This document shows positions 10,087 to 19,468 of a stretch of DNA of 64,000 nt, piece by piece (positions within the stretch are counted from its first letter, which is position 1; each line of letters opens with the position of its first letter). The translations under genes and the position numbers were made by a program. Source of the stretch: Pseudomonas vlassakiae. GTDB lineage: Bacteria > Pseudomonadota > Gammaproteobacteria > Pseudomonadales > Pseudomonadaceae. Below the pieces are notes generated by a model, which had not been told where the DNA came from, searched no databases, and saw only the letters and a program-made list of their open reading frames with translations. The stretch spans positions 248,001-312,000 of the forward strand of contig NZ_JABWRP020000002.1 of assembly GCF_014269035.2 (NCBI RefSeq), given 5' to 3'.

Positions 10087-10155
10087 TGCAACCTTTTAGT
10101 TGCGTGTTGTTGCATCTTGTTGCAGTATCGCCCTCCGTTGCAACTGGCAGTTGCA
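10087..10155 (+). promoter_or_regulatory. Array of GTTGCA motifs upstream of gmtY
   Basis: Within 69 bp the hexamer GTTGCA or its complement occurs at 10087 (reverse), 10109, 10119, 10137 (as palindromic GTTGCAAC) and 10150, with a one-mismatch copy GTTGCG at 10099. The first three forward copies are 10 bp apart, one helical turn. One further copy is at 9853, next to attL. The nonamer TTGCATCTT inside the array also occurs at both island ends. Likely recombinase arm sites or a gmt operator. Confidence 0.6.
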
Positions 10156-10205
10156 CCTTAGGGGTTTGCCCATTCCAGCAAACCTACATCCAAGACGGGG
10201 GCTTA

Positions 10206-11633
10206 ATGGCTGCAGTGGTAGATGTGTCGATCAGCATCATGGAAACGTTTCGCGCCGGTAGGCCAACGTACCGCATGCTTTGTGCTGACGTAGTGACCAG
10301 CGAGTTCTTTGACACCTGGGTCTTCGAGCTCTCGAAGCGGAAGGCCTGGAACACAGTGAAAGCCTATGGGCCAGCAGTGCTGCTGTTCATCCAATACATC
10401 CAGGTGGTCGCCGATCTGAATGGAGGCCTAACGCCTTTGCTTCTGACTGAAGCGATCGAGGGGTACGAGAATTTCCTGGCTTATGGCTCGGGTAGCAGTG
10501 TGGAGCTGAGCCGATCCGTCGCGAGGATTTTGGGTGACCGGAAAATGGGGGGGAGCTCGATCCGGAAGCAACTTACTGCCGTCAACAATTTCATTGATGC
10601 GAGTGAAACTTTCAGAAAGGCAATCCTTCAGCTTCAGGAGAGCGGATACGTAGGAAAAGACCTCGTTTCAGCGCTGCCGGCAATCACCTCTCAGTACGTA
10701 GCTGCGCCTACGAAGATCAGCATCGCAATCGGCAATAGCAGCTGGTTGGCAGGATGCATAGCGGGTGGGGCAAAGCGGATCCGGCAGGTGGGGCTCGTCG
10801 CCACCTCCAAGCCGTCAACCATGGCACATACTGATAGCTATGGTGGCGACGAAAAAGTCTTTCCGATAGACCTATGTGTGAGGCTTATCGAGAGCGCGAC
10901 GTGCCTCAGGGACAAGACGCTATGGTCATTGCTAGCGGCATGCGGTTGCCGTATCTCAGAAGCGCTCACGATGTTTACGTCTGATGTTTGTATTCATCCT
11001 GAGAAGCCAGTCGACAACTACGTTCAGATCATCGATCCGAACAGTCGAATCAAAGAGCTGTCGCGCTTCATGACCGATGTGGCTATCAGCAAGCTGAGCC
11101 ACAAAGGGCGTGTGCATCCCGAAACCTTCATGATAGAGCCGTTTGCTTCTCATTTTTGGGTGAATCTGGATCTTTACATTGCCGAGCAGCGTGCCCTGGA
11201 AAAGAAGCGCCACAGGCCTGTATCGCACCGGTTTCTGTTTAGAAACCTCATCAACGGAGAGGGCATACCATCCTCCTATCAAGCCGTATGGGAGCGCTTC
11301 AACGCCGCTGCTAAAGCGTTGACGGGTGAGAGCTATGGGTTTCACTCTCTTCGCCATATGTACGCATACTACTTGCACAACCACTGCCCAAACCCTTTCA
11401 GACCTGGTGCGTTTGGCTTCGAGCTTGGAGTTGTCCAGAAATTGCTTGGGCACTCCTCCGCTACGGCAGTCCAGCGGTATGCGCGCAAAGATAGCCACAT
11501 GCTTCGAGCGTCCATGGCTGCGATGAACCTTATGAGAATGCGAGATGGTACCTTCAATGTAGCTAAGGTACAGATTGAGCATCTGAGGCAGCAAATTGCT
11601 CATCTTGAACAGTTTGTAAACAGCGAAGCCTGA
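10206..11633 (+). CDS. gmtY: GmtY-like tyrosine recombinase
   Basis: 475 residues from the ATG at 10206 (MAAVVDVSIS), preceded by GGGG; a GTG at 10086 in the same frame would add 40 residues but lies in the GTTGCA array. The C-terminal half is a phage-integrase catalytic domain: Arg249 in AACGCRISEAL, His380 and Arg383 in GFHSLRHMYAYYL, His416 in LLGHSS and the nucleophile Tyr425 in AVQRYARK. The N-terminal half is a helical core-binding domain. Position next to the attachment site, followed by a giant recombinase-like gene and a small gene, matches GmtY of Gamma-Mobile-Trio islands. It presumably integrates and excises the island. Confidence 0.87.
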   Translation: MAAVVDVSISIMETFRAGRPTYRMLCADVVTSEFFDTWVFELSKRKAWNTVKAYGPAVLLFIQYIQVVADLNGGLTPLLLTEAIEGYENFLAYGSGSSVELSRSVARILGDRKMGGSSIRKQLTAVNNFIDASETFRKAILQLQESGYVGKDLVSALPAITSQYVAAPTKISIAIGNSSWLAGCIAGGAKRIRQVGLVATSKPSTMAHTDSYGGDEKVFPIDLCVRLIESATCLRDKTLWSLLAACGCRISEALTMFTSDVCIHPEKPVDNYVQIIDPNSRIKELSRFMTDVAISKLSHKGRVHPETFMIEPFASHFWVNLDLYIAEQRALEKKRHRPVSHRFLFRNLINGEGIPSSYQAVWERFNAAAKALTGESYGFHSLRHMYAYYLHNHCPNPFRPGAFGFELGVVQKLLGHSSATAVQRYARKDSHMLRASMAAMNLMRMRDGTFNVAKVQIEHLRQQIAHLEQFVNSEA

Positions 11634-11699
11634 TCTACTTTTTTGTGCTATTTGGCCCCTGTAAATAACTTCTAGTCAAAAAACGCGCGGAGTATCCGG

Positions 11700-14600
11700 G
11701 TGCGCTCAATTAGAAAGTGCGCTCCTGTGGCCTTCTTTCGTCCAAAATTCGCTATTTCGTTCTACTTAAAAAGTAATGGTATGAAGATTTTATACAAAAA
11801 CTCCATGATGTGGTTGATTCCTGGGTCGGAGATCGCCTCTGCGATTCAAGGAGCTTGCAAAGAGGTGAGAGCTTTCTATCAGGAGTACTCATTAGGGGTG
11901 ACTCCCGATGCAACCTTTCAAGTTGAGAGTTATTTTCAGGGGGCGATGATTAACTTCTCCTTGTGGGAGAAAAGTCATTATCGTGCGCTGGTGAATTGCT
12001 GCACTGATGATCCTGATGCGAGCTTCGGGGATGTTCATCCCCAACTGAGTTCGTGCACGCCAAGGCAAGAACAGGCGCTCGCAAATTTTTTCAGGCTAGT
12101 GTTTATTCTCATGTGGTCGAGGAGGCAGGTCATCCTGCCTCTTTCGATGAGGGCCGTAACCCATCTGGATAGCGTCCTTGGAAAAGTAATCGAATTGGGT
12201 GGGGCGCCTGCACTCCAACAGATTCGAAAAAAAATGAATCATGATAAGTTGTACGCCAGCAAGAACGATAGTCATTTTGATAAGAGCGCTTACACTCGCT
12301 GGACTAAGCTGTTGCTAAGTGGTCAGGTTTACTGTTCGGGTGATTTGACTCGGGAATATTGTGTTGCGGTTTATAAAGATAGTATTGGGCGAAAAAAGCC
12401 TCTTGGTCAATATCGTGTGTTGCAGTTCCTGTATATTTTGGCTGGGGATAATGTTGCAACTCGGGAAATGGTGGAAGAGGTAGTCGCAGAAGTCAGGAGA
12501 GAAATCGACGACGTCAATAAGATTGCTCGGGAGAATAGAAAGAAACCTGCAAAAAAGACGGCTGCAGACATCGCGTTTGACGAGGGCGTCGAGTATGGGA
12601 ACGGCGTTAAGCCGGTGGATCTTAACGCTCTTTTCACTCATTGCGTCAAGTCGTATATGCTTAAGCCTGTGTTTGATATGCAAGAGGGTGGTGCGAAGTT
12701 TTATGCCAAGTTGCCTGAGAAGGTTAGGGTCTTCTGTGCCGGAGTGGATGCCACCTTCCGATCATTTGTGAAATCGAAGCGTTTGCAAAGCGAAAAAACT
12801 CAGATTTTTTTGCTGAATTTGCAGTTGGCATACTTGTCGACCTATCTACCTAATTTCTTCCTGGCTCGCGATGGGGATTTGCGAGATTACCCGGCTACTT
12901 TCAATGATTACGACTGTGTGTTGTATTTTACTCGTGAGGCTAATTTTGTAGATGGGGTTCTTGTATATGAGAAAGAACCTCCCATGACATTTCTGAAGTT
13001 TCTTGAGTGCTACGCCAAGTTTAATAATTGGGGGAATGAGTCGTGGTATTCGCGCGTGCTTTGTGCGGACGAGTATTGTGATTGGGTGCAAGAGCACCGG
13101 TTCACCATCCCAAATGCTGATCGTTTTACGAACAATTTTTCGTCAGCCTGCTATCCACCGGTGAGGCGGCGGAGCGGTACCGTCAAACGACCAATTCCCC
13201 GAGCGTACTTTGGTGCCTTTGTGAGTATGCTTTATTCCATGGAATACTTGGTTATGCATCTGAATATGATGGCTGAGGGTCAAATGCCAGGAGTCGTTCG
13301 GGGTTCCCTCTATCAGCCTAGCCTGGCTGAGCTGCAAGAATCTTCTGAGTGGGAGTCGATTTGGGGTAGGGGGGAGGCTCGGGTCACGGTCATTGATCAG
13401 AGCAAATTGAACTATTGTCCTATTTTCTACTGCGATGGAAAAATCCATAAGTTTGATTTTCTTCCCCGTTTTTATCGTACGATCGATTATGAGATTGGAG
13501 GGCAAGTTGTGCCGAGGATCGTGCCTAATCACGTTCGCCTGACGCAGCTTATGTGTGAGACCGGACTTCGTCAGAAGCATCTCATCTGGCTTGATAAGGA
13601 TCGATACGATTGCATGCTGGATCGCAGTAGTAGTAGCCAGCTGTCACCGCTGTTTGTTAGTAGTGATAAGTCTCATGGCGAGTGGACTGCGATTGTTGCT
13701 CGTCCGGTGATGGCCATCCTTGATAGGCAAAGGAAATGGTACGGACAGTGCAGTGCGCAAAGTTATAGCGTGCCTTTGTGGTATGGCAATAAGGAGGGCT
13801 CTAAATTTGGGAAATTCATGCCATTGTTCAGGATGCCGCTGGAAGGGCAAAATAGTTGGGCGAACTATCGATATTATCCTGTGATGCTGTCGATTTTGCA
13901 GTGCTTTATCCATAATCAACTCAAAGATCTGAAAGTCCCTGACCTGGTCTTCGTAAGAGGGAGGAAAGGTGGGGGTGAAATTCCTATTGAGTACACTGAA
14001 GAGTTTTTTGCGGGGATCACTGTTGACTCTATGGTCAGTGATTATACGCCTCACGGGCTACGCGCTGGCTTCGTATCGGAAGCAGTGAGGTTCCTCCCTG
14101 CATGGGTTGTCGGTCAATATATGACAGGTCAGTCCGAGCCACATGTATGGTATTACTCTGTGTTTGAAGAGGATGACCTTCCGAGTCATCAGAAACTACT
14201 TGCGAATTATTTGCTGAAAAATACAGAAAAACTCAATGATGCAGAGGCTCCGGAGCTGGCGGCTGCGGTCATCAAGCTCAATGCACGATTAGCTGCTGAT
14301 ATCAAAACTGATCCTGCTCAAGCTATTAAAACGCATGGGCTGATCAGCTTGGTGGGAGTGAAGGAAGATCAAAGCGGAATTGAAATTCTAAGGGCTCGTA
14401 AAGGTACGGCATTTGCCTACAACCCGACTCACATCTGTCCATTCAACAATAGGTGTCCCAAAGAGATCCTGGAACTGCTGGGGGCTGGCAGGCCCTGTGA
14501 TATGTGTTATTACGCCATTCGCGGAGTTTGTCACCTGCCGGCGATCAGTGCCGAAAAGGACAAAAGCAAGGAGTTAATGGTAGAGGTGCTCCGCAAGCTG

Positions 14601-15161
14601 AAACATTATCGGAATCTCAAACGCACCGCAGCTGATCGGCAGGTGATCGAGACGCTGAGTGAGGATCACGATAGGTATGCTCGTGAAGTCTTTGCGTACG
14701 AGGCTATTGAGCAGCAGCTGTACCAAATGGCACTCAATGGACAGGCGAATAAGCTGTTCGTGCCCAGAAAGGATGATCTGGTGATTCACTTCAAGCGGGT
14801 GGAGCTCACCGGGGGGGAGCATTTGGTCAAGCGGCTCATCGACGTCCAGAATTTTCCGGACGCATCTAGCGCCGATCTGGATACTAAATTCGCCTATCTT
14901 CGAGCAATGTTGCTGATGAAGCAGGGGGATCTAGATAGCGTCCTCAATATCAGTGAGCATCCACCAGGCGTAGCGTTAGCTTCGCAAATTGGCAGTATGG
15001 TAAATTCACAGGCACTAGACGTTATGGACGTCTTCAAGATCAGTCAGGCGGCAGCCAACCCGCCAGTGCCCGTGAAACCCGATTTGCTGATAACCAAGAG
15101 GATCGGGCACAGCCAAGTGGAGAAACACGATGCTGAACCCGAAAAAGGACACGTTCGATGA
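11700..15161 (+). CDS. gmtZ: GmtZ-like large integrase protein
   Basis: 1153 residues from a GTG at 11700 with GGAG 7 bases before it (an ATG at 11781 is possible). A second recombinase-type catalytic domain is visible: Arg624 in CETGLRQKHLIWLDKD, His785 and Arg788 in PHGLRAGFVSEAV, and Tyr818/Tyr819 in HVWYYSVF. A Cys cluster follows (CPFNNRC, CDMCYYAIRGVCHL, about residues 915-945), likely metal-binding. Length and place after gmtY fit GmtZ (VPA1269-like). It probably acts with GmtY in island mobility. It is more AT-rich than the backbone. The end overlaps gmtX by 32 bases. Confidence 0.83.
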   Translation: MRSIRKCAPVAFFRPKFAISFYLKSNGMKILYKNSMMWLIPGSEIASAIQGACKEVRAFYQEYSLGVTPDATFQVESYFQGAMINFSLWEKSHYRALVNCCTDDPDASFGDVHPQLSSCTPRQEQALANFFRLVFILMWSRRQVILPLSMRAVTHLDSVLGKVIELGGAPALQQIRKKMNHDKLYASKNDSHFDKSAYTRWTKLLLSGQVYCSGDLTREYCVAVYKDSIGRKKPLGQYRVLQFLYILAGDNVATREMVEEVVAEVRREIDDVNKIARENRKKPAKKTAADIAFDEGVEYGNGVKPVDLNALFTHCVKSYMLKPVFDMQEGGAKFYAKLPEKVRVFCAGVDATFRSFVKSKRLQSEKTQIFLLNLQLAYLSTYLPNFFLARDGDLRDYPATFNDYDCVLYFTREANFVDGVLVYEKEPPMTFLKFLECYAKFNNWGNESWYSRVLCADEYCDWVQEHRFTIPNADRFTNNFSSACYPPVRRRSGTVKRPIPRAYFGAFVSMLYSMEYLVMHLNMMAEGQMPGVVRGSLYQPSLAELQESSEWESIWGRGEARVTVIDQSKLNYCPIFYCDGKIHKFDFLPRFYRTIDYEIGGQVVPRIVPNHVRLTQLMCETGLRQKHLIWLDKDRYDCMLDRSSSSQLSPLFVSSDKSHGEWTAIVARPVMAILDRQRKWYGQCSAQSYSVPLWYGNKEGSKFGKFMPLFRMPLEGQNSWANYRYYPVMLSILQCFIHNQLKDLKVPDLVFVRGRKGGGEIPIEYTEEFFAGITVDSMVSDYTPHGLRAGFVSEAVRFLPAWVVGQYMTGQSEPHVWYYSVFEEDDLPSHQKLLANYLLKNTEKLNDAEAPELAAAVIKLNARLAADIKTDPAQAIKTHGLISLVGVKEDQSGIEILRARKGTAFAYNPTHICPFNNRCPKEILELLGAGRPCDMCYYAIRGVCHLPAISAEKDKSKELMVEVLRKLKHYRNLKRTAADRQVIETLSEDHDRYAREVFAYEAIEQQLYQMALNGQANKLFVPRKDDLVIHFKRVELTGGEHLVKRLIDVQNFPDASSADLDTKFAYLRAMLLMKQGDLDSVLNISEHPPGVALASQIGSMVNSQALDVMDVFKISQAAANPPVPVKPDLLITKRIGHSQVEKHDAEPEKGHVR

Positions 15162-15786
15162 GTATAGGGAAAATCATAGGCAACAGCGTATAGAGTTTAT
15201 TAGAAAGGCACTGATTGTTCTTTCTAATGCTAAGTATAGTAATGTTACCAGGTTAGCCAAGGATGTGGCTAAGCTGGTAACAGAGTTTGAGTTGAAAGCG
15301 TTCTTCGCTCAGGCCGAGTCAGAGCGTGAGGAGCTTTGTAAGCCTGTGAGCCACGTTACGCTGCTCAGGAATACAAGTTACCGTAAGCTACTTGAAGACT
15401 TCCTGGGGGCGGAGGCTGCAGTAGAGGCAATTTCAGGTAGTATAATAACCGATATAGAAGCTTTAAGGATACGCAATGCGAGTCTTGAGTCGCAGAATTT
15501 ATTGCTTAAAGAAAAGATTAGAGGTATTGATTTAGTGGCTTTGCCAGCGCAGGGAAAAATAGATCAAGTTGTGGAGGATGAGTTTGAGACGTTAAGGCAT
15601 GCTTTGGTTACATTCTTGAAGATGATTGATGGCATGGTAGAGCAAGCTGCAGATATATACAAAACGGTTCTAGAGGGCGAGGAGTCCGACAATTTCCCAG
15701 AGCCAGGATTTTATGGGCCGTGGGCTAAAATATCGACATTGGATGAGCTTAGAGAGCTAGATAGAATTAGAAAACGATTTGGGTAG
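15130..15786 (+). CDS. gmtX: GmtX-like third protein of the trio
   Basis: 218 residues, highly charged and helical, with no catalytic motif I can see. The start lies within the end of gmtZ (32-base overlap) behind GGAG, so it is translated from the same message. A central Leu/Glu/Lys-rich stretch (about residues 100-135) could form a coiled coil. Size and position match GmtX, for which no domain or function is known to me. The call rests on context. Confidence 0.75.
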   Translation: MLNPKKDTFDEYRENHRQQRIEFIRKALIVLSNAKYSNVTRLAKDVAKLVTEFELKAFFAQAESEREELCKPVSHVTLLRNTSYRKLLEDFLGAEAAVEAISGSIITDIEALRIRNASLESQNLLLKEKIRGIDLVALPAQGKIDQVVEDEFETLRHALVTFLKMIDGMVEQAADIYKTVLEGEESDNFPEPGFYGPWAKISTLDELRELDRIRKRFG

Positions 15787-16631
15787 AAAGCATTCGATAT
15801 TTTCCCTTTTTGAATTTGGCTCGGAATTTTCCGGGTTTTAGTGTGCCCGCTATAAATCAATGAAGTCAAAGTAAGTTTTTTGCTTTAAGTTTTGTGCTGC
15901 CAGATATCAAGCGGTTTTCCGAGAGTAGATGGCGTGGGTAAACTCGACTACGGAGGTAGAGTCTTTGACTTTATAAAATCGCTCCGCTGGTATAGTCGCC
16001 TTGCCGGTTGTTCGACTGAGCTACATCGCTATTCATAAATAGCGTATTGTCAGGACGAATTAGGCGTTTTAGGTTCGACCTTTGTTAAAATGTGGTCGCT
16101 TCACTCACTATCTAATTCTTCACGCTATCCGTTTATTTGTCTGGTCTTGGCTAGTTGGCGATATATCATCGGTACCCATGATATTTATCAATGCCCTCTC
16201 CAACTATTTTCCGTTGAGACGCAACATTCCCTCATCGCTCACTCGATCATCCATGCCGGATCAGGTGTACGAGCAGAGATTCATCCTTGAGAAACAAGCC
16301 AACGCATAAGGTCATAGCGTTTGAGTACAAATGTACTCTTTGGGTGTAGCCAGGCGGTCGTGGGGTTTCCTGGCAGCAAAAGTTGATCGGCGTTGCCACT
16401 GTGGGATGGCCTTGGGCTACTAAGTTGACTAACGCATCAAGCAGCGCTGTCGTACTGGCCGCTGGCCATCCTTTCCGGATATGCTCCGGCCACTGCATTA
16501 CATCCAGCCCTCCGCGAAAGTGGCCACCGGCCCGGCAGGCTGCAATTGATGCGTAATTGTCGCCTGGGCGCATGCCGAGGCAGGTGCTTCCTCTTCCTGC
16601 TCAGGAGGGGGGCAGATTCCATGGAGATGGC
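15787..16631. other. Intergenic stretch between gmtX and cargo
   Basis: About 845 bp without a gene I trust. It is AT-rich at the left and includes a small hairpin at 16027-16044 (CGCTATT, CATA loop, AATAGCG). A minus-strand frame of about 80 codons ending at 16247 has some protein-like composition but no good start; I leave it uncalled. The strong purine-rich AGGAGGGGGG at 16602-16611 is too far from the next start to be its ribosome site. Confidence 0.5.
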
Positions 16632-17684
16632 ATGAGCTTTTTTTCGGACGAAGAGATTGATTCACTCAAGATCACACGGATGATCTTGCATGTCGTGGGT
16701 ACTAAAGACTTCGCGGCCATGCCAGAGCGGGCTCTGGAGGAGGAAGCGTTCTTCATCGGCAAGATCGTGGACATGGCCACCGCGCCGGTGTTCATGTTCA
16801 AAGCGGTATCGGTGACCCGTAACGAGGTCGAGGCGATCGCAAGTGAGGACACGTCCTTCGTGGACGGCGCTCAGGCCCTAGCCGCCAGTTTCAACCGTGC
16901 GCACGTGGGTGGCAGTGCTGATGGCGTTCTGTTGATGTTCGAGCTGTCGGTCGCAGACCCGGATGTGAAGATCTATAGCCTGATCAAGTACGACTACAAG
17001 CTTGCGTTGGAGCAGAATGATGGTGCTCCAGGTACGAAGCTGCGGCGTATCGTGAATGCCTTGGTGGACGAGAAGAAGGCGATTCAAAAAACGGCGCTGA
17101 TTCGGGTGATCAGCGGGGTTGCCGACCAGAACATTTCGGCCACCGATCGCACCAAGCAAGGGGTGGATCTTGCTGATTATTTCGCCGACTTCTTGGCCGT
17201 GAGCAGGGCGGTCTCGGACACCGAGTTGAGCGAGATAACCCGCAAAGTCCTCAAGGCGGCACTGCAGACCTGCATTGAGCACCTCCCCGGCCAAGATATA
17301 GCCAAAGCACTGCAAAGAGCCCAGGCCAACCTTGGCACTCGCCGGCGCATTGATGAGGAGGCAATCGTTGAAGCAGTGATGCTGGCAGCGGGTCATCCTG
17401 AGGATGAGAAAATCGCCAACCGCCTTGAGCGTGAAACCCGGAGTCGTGTCAGGAAGAGCAAGCTGCATGAGCTGAGCTTCAAGCCCGATCGCCGGATCCT
17501 CCGTCAGCCCTATATGCGCAAGATCGTCACGGCTGAGGGCGTCACGATTCTCTTCCCCGACCGGAAGGAAAACCCCAACGTCCATGTGATACCGCTCGAC
17601 GGAGATAAGAAACAAATCATCGTCGACACAGACCGAGTCAAGGAGGACAGCGTTGTCACACCAAAGCCTGGCCAGCCTGCTTAA
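16632..17684 (+). CDS. NA37/YejK-like nucleoid-associated protein
   Basis: 350 residues from the ATG at 16632 (MSFFSDEEID), with GGAG 5 bases upstream. The order of segments is like the 37-kDa nucleoid-associated family (NA37): ITRMILHVVG near the start, ALAASFNRAHVGGSADGVLLMFEL, then YSLIKYDYKLALEQ and KKAIQKTALIRV. Such proteins bind DNA; family members recur in defence islands. The C-terminus is basic and ends in a beta-rich segment. It overlaps the next gene by 32 bases, so the two are coupled. The family call is by eye and moderate. Confidence 0.55.
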   Translation: MSFFSDEEIDSLKITRMILHVVGTKDFAAMPERALEEEAFFIGKIVDMATAPVFMFKAVSVTRNEVEAIASEDTSFVDGAQALAASFNRAHVGGSADGVLLMFELSVADPDVKIYSLIKYDYKLALEQNDGAPGTKLRRIVNALVDEKKAIQKTALIRVISGVADQNISATDRTKQGVDLADYFADFLAVSRAVSDTELSEITRKVLKAALQTCIEHLPGQDIAKALQRAQANLGTRRRIDEEAIVEAVMLAAGHPEDEKIANRLERETRSRVRKSKLHELSFKPDRRILRQPYMRKIVTAEGVTILFPDRKENPNVHVIPLDGDKKQIIVDTDRVKEDSVVTPKPGQPA

Positions 17685-19281
17685 CGAGCTATCGCGCAAG
17701 CGTCAGGCGCTAATCACAGAGGGCAACCTGACCCTCATCGTTTCCGACCTATCTGCGGAGACTGCTCGGTCGATCAAGAAAGCCGCTGTCGCTGCTGCCT
17801 GGTCATTCACGATCTACGACTGCGCGAACAGCGAAACTGACGTCGACGACGAGGATGAAGATTTCGGGCCTTTCCGCGTTGAGCTGGAGAAGCCACTTCC
17901 GGAAGACCATGTCCAGGAACAGACCCTCTATGTGGCAACGGAAGTAGGCTTCAAGGCGTTTCTGGTCAATGGGCACGCTGCTGCACGTTGGCACCTGCTT
18001 GGCCTCACTCAGCCTTTCAATACCAGAGCGAGGACATATTGTGGTTGGGGTGAAGGGAACGACTACATCGAATCACAGGCGACTAAATCACCCCGGCTCC
18101 TAGTGAAAGAATCAGCGACCCTCCGAAAAGTCCCGGAGGATGTGCGGCATTGGTTGCTCGCAGAAGGACAACGTCTCGATGAGGCTGATCCTTTACACAT
18201 GCTCTGGGCAGGGCAGGCATTCGGTGCGCTGAGCCGTTGCTTTGCGAATGAAATCGACACCAGTGGTAGCAAGCTTACCTTCAAAGGGCCGCCCAAGCTC
18301 AACCTGACGATCCCAGAGGCGGTAGAGGGCCATGCTCCCATCTCACTGAAGGACTTCGAGGTTGTTCAGGAAGCAGCGTCATGGGTGTTTGATAACGCGC
18401 GGGAAGCAGAGGTGAAGCACATCCTGTTGTCCGCCGAAATCGCGCGTTCCGGTCGGGCGGACGGGGAGGTACAGGATTACTACAGGGAGAACCTGGCCGC
18501 TGCCTTGGATTGCGCGAGAATCGCTTATCAGATGGCGGTCTCGGAAATCACCAAGGACACCCTGAAATCCCTGACAGATCTTCGCAAGGCGGTGACGGAG
18601 GAAACGTCGAAGGCCACAGACGCGACCCGCCAAGCGATCGCAGCGATCTCCACCGCGCTGACTGTTGGCCTGGGCCTCATCGCCGCGAGGCTCACGTTGC
18701 AGATCAACCCGTACCTGATCTCGATCGTAATGGCGGTCGCATTTGGCTACACGGTGCTGAACGTGATGTCGGGCCGTAAGTTCATCAACATCCAGCGAAA
18801 GCTCCGCAAGGACTGGCAGCCAAAGCTCTATCGCTTTCTTTCTGAAGCCGAATTTAAGCAAATGGTGGGGGATCCCATTGAGCAAGCCGAAGGGCTCTTC
18901 TACAAAGTAAGTTGCCGGGGTGTTGCAATGCTTGGAGTCGCGGCCCTAGGTATCTCTATTTACGCCTTTACCTACAGCGCCCGTGCACCGTCATCGTCGA
19001 CGGCTGTCGTTCCCACACCCCAAGCTCCAGCTCCAGCAACTCCAGCAACTCCAGCAACTCCAGCAACTCCAGCAGCTCCAGCAGCTCCAGCAGCCCCAGC
19101 AGCCCCGCAGCCGTCTGTCAGCGACCCGGCGGCTCTGCCTAAGATTAGGCCACAGCCATACCCGGATCCGAAAGAAAACGTCCCGTCGAAACCTTCAGAA
19201 AAAAAGGAGAGCCCTGTCAGCTTTGAGCAGCGGATATTTGCTGCGCGTTCGGTGAGCTACAGCCCAAAAATGACAGCGTGA
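17653..19281 (+). CDS. Membrane protein paired with the NA37-like gene
   Basis: 542 residues from a TTG at 17653 behind a full AGGAGG seven bases upstream. The first ~330 residues are soluble and mixed alpha/beta. Two adjoining hydrophobic segments (ALTVGLGLIAARL and ISIVMAVAFGYTVLNVM, about residues 330-375) and a third (VAMLGVAALGISIYAFTYSA, about 420-440) follow. The C-terminal tail is a Pro/Ala/Thr-rich linker with 9-base DNA repeats, then a charged end. Not recognised. A soluble sensor-like part on a membrane anchor, coupled to a DNA-binding-type partner, suggests a two-gene defence unit, but this is inference. Confidence 0.75.
   Translation: MSHQSLASLLNELSRKRQALITEGNLTLIVSDLSAETARSIKKAAVAAAWSFTIYDCANSETDVDDEDEDFGPFRVELEKPLPEDHVQEQTLYVATEVGFKAFLVNGHAAARWHLLGLTQPFNTRARTYCGWGEGNDYIESQATKSPRLLVKESATLRKVPEDVRHWLLAEGQRLDEADPLHMLWAGQAFGALSRCFANEIDTSGSKLTFKGPPKLNLTIPEAVEGHAPISLKDFEVVQEAASWVFDNAREAEVKHILLSAEIARSGRADGEVQDYYRENLAAALDCARIAYQMAVSEITKDTLKSLTDLRKAVTEETSKATDATRQAIAAISTALTVGLGLIAARLTLQINPYLISIVMAVAFGYTVLNVMSGRKFINIQRKLRKDWQPKLYRFLSEAEFKQMVGDPIEQAEGLFYKVSCRGVAMLGVAALGISIYAFTYSARAPSSSTAVVPTPQAPAPATPATPATPATPAAPAAPAAPAAPQPSVSDPAALPKIRPQPYPDPKENVPSKPSEKKESPVSFEQRIFAARSVSYSPKMTA
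19028..19110 (+). repeat. 9-bp tandem repeat encoding Pro/Ala linker
   Basis: The unit CTCCAGCAA and its variants CTCCAGCAG and CCCCAGCAG repeat in frame, encoding APATPATPA-type residues. Reading frame is preserved, so copy number changes would only vary linker length. Confidence 0.85.
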
Positions 19282-19353
19282 AAGCCGCACAGCTCCAGGC
19301 CATTGGCTTGGCACAAAAACGAAAAAAAGCGCCGCGAAAGGGGCTTTCTCAAT

Positions 19354-19380
19354 ACGCTACAAACATCCTGTTTGTAGCGT
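19354..19380. terminator. Perfect 11-bp inverted repeat after the membrane-protein gene
   Basis: ACGCTACAAAC and GTTTGTAGCGT flank an ATCCT loop, 73 bp after the stop at 19281. There is no T-run, so it is either a non-canonical terminator or an operator. Confidence 0.5.
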
Positions 19381-19452
19381 GATCCTACCCAGGCACATTG
19401 CAAAGCTGTGTTGCTCGCTAGTTGAAGAGGGAACCGGGGGTCGATGATTTAA

Positions 19453-19468
19453 CTGTATATGCATACAG
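19453..19468. promoter_or_regulatory. Orphan LexA (SOS) box
   Basis: CTGTATATGCATACAG is a near-perfect match to the gammaproteobacterial LexA operator (CTGT-N8-ACAG with an AT-rich core). It lies between the ends of convergent genes, with a TATAAT at 19482-19487 just downstream on the + strand. No open reading frame of useful size follows before the XRE gene's 3' end; a transcript from here would be antisense to that regulator. Confidence 0.75.

Noticed and set aside
16247..16573. Minus-strand frame of 108 codons
   Set aside because: Some protein-like phrases (EHIRKGWPAASTT) but no ribosome site, no neighbour on that strand and a poor C-terminal part; not enough to call a gene.
19028..19110. 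Short tandem repeats taken for a CRISPR-like array
   Set aside because: The 9-bp units have no spacers and lie in frame inside a coding sequence, encoding a Pro/Ala linker. No CRISPR array is seen anywhere in the window.
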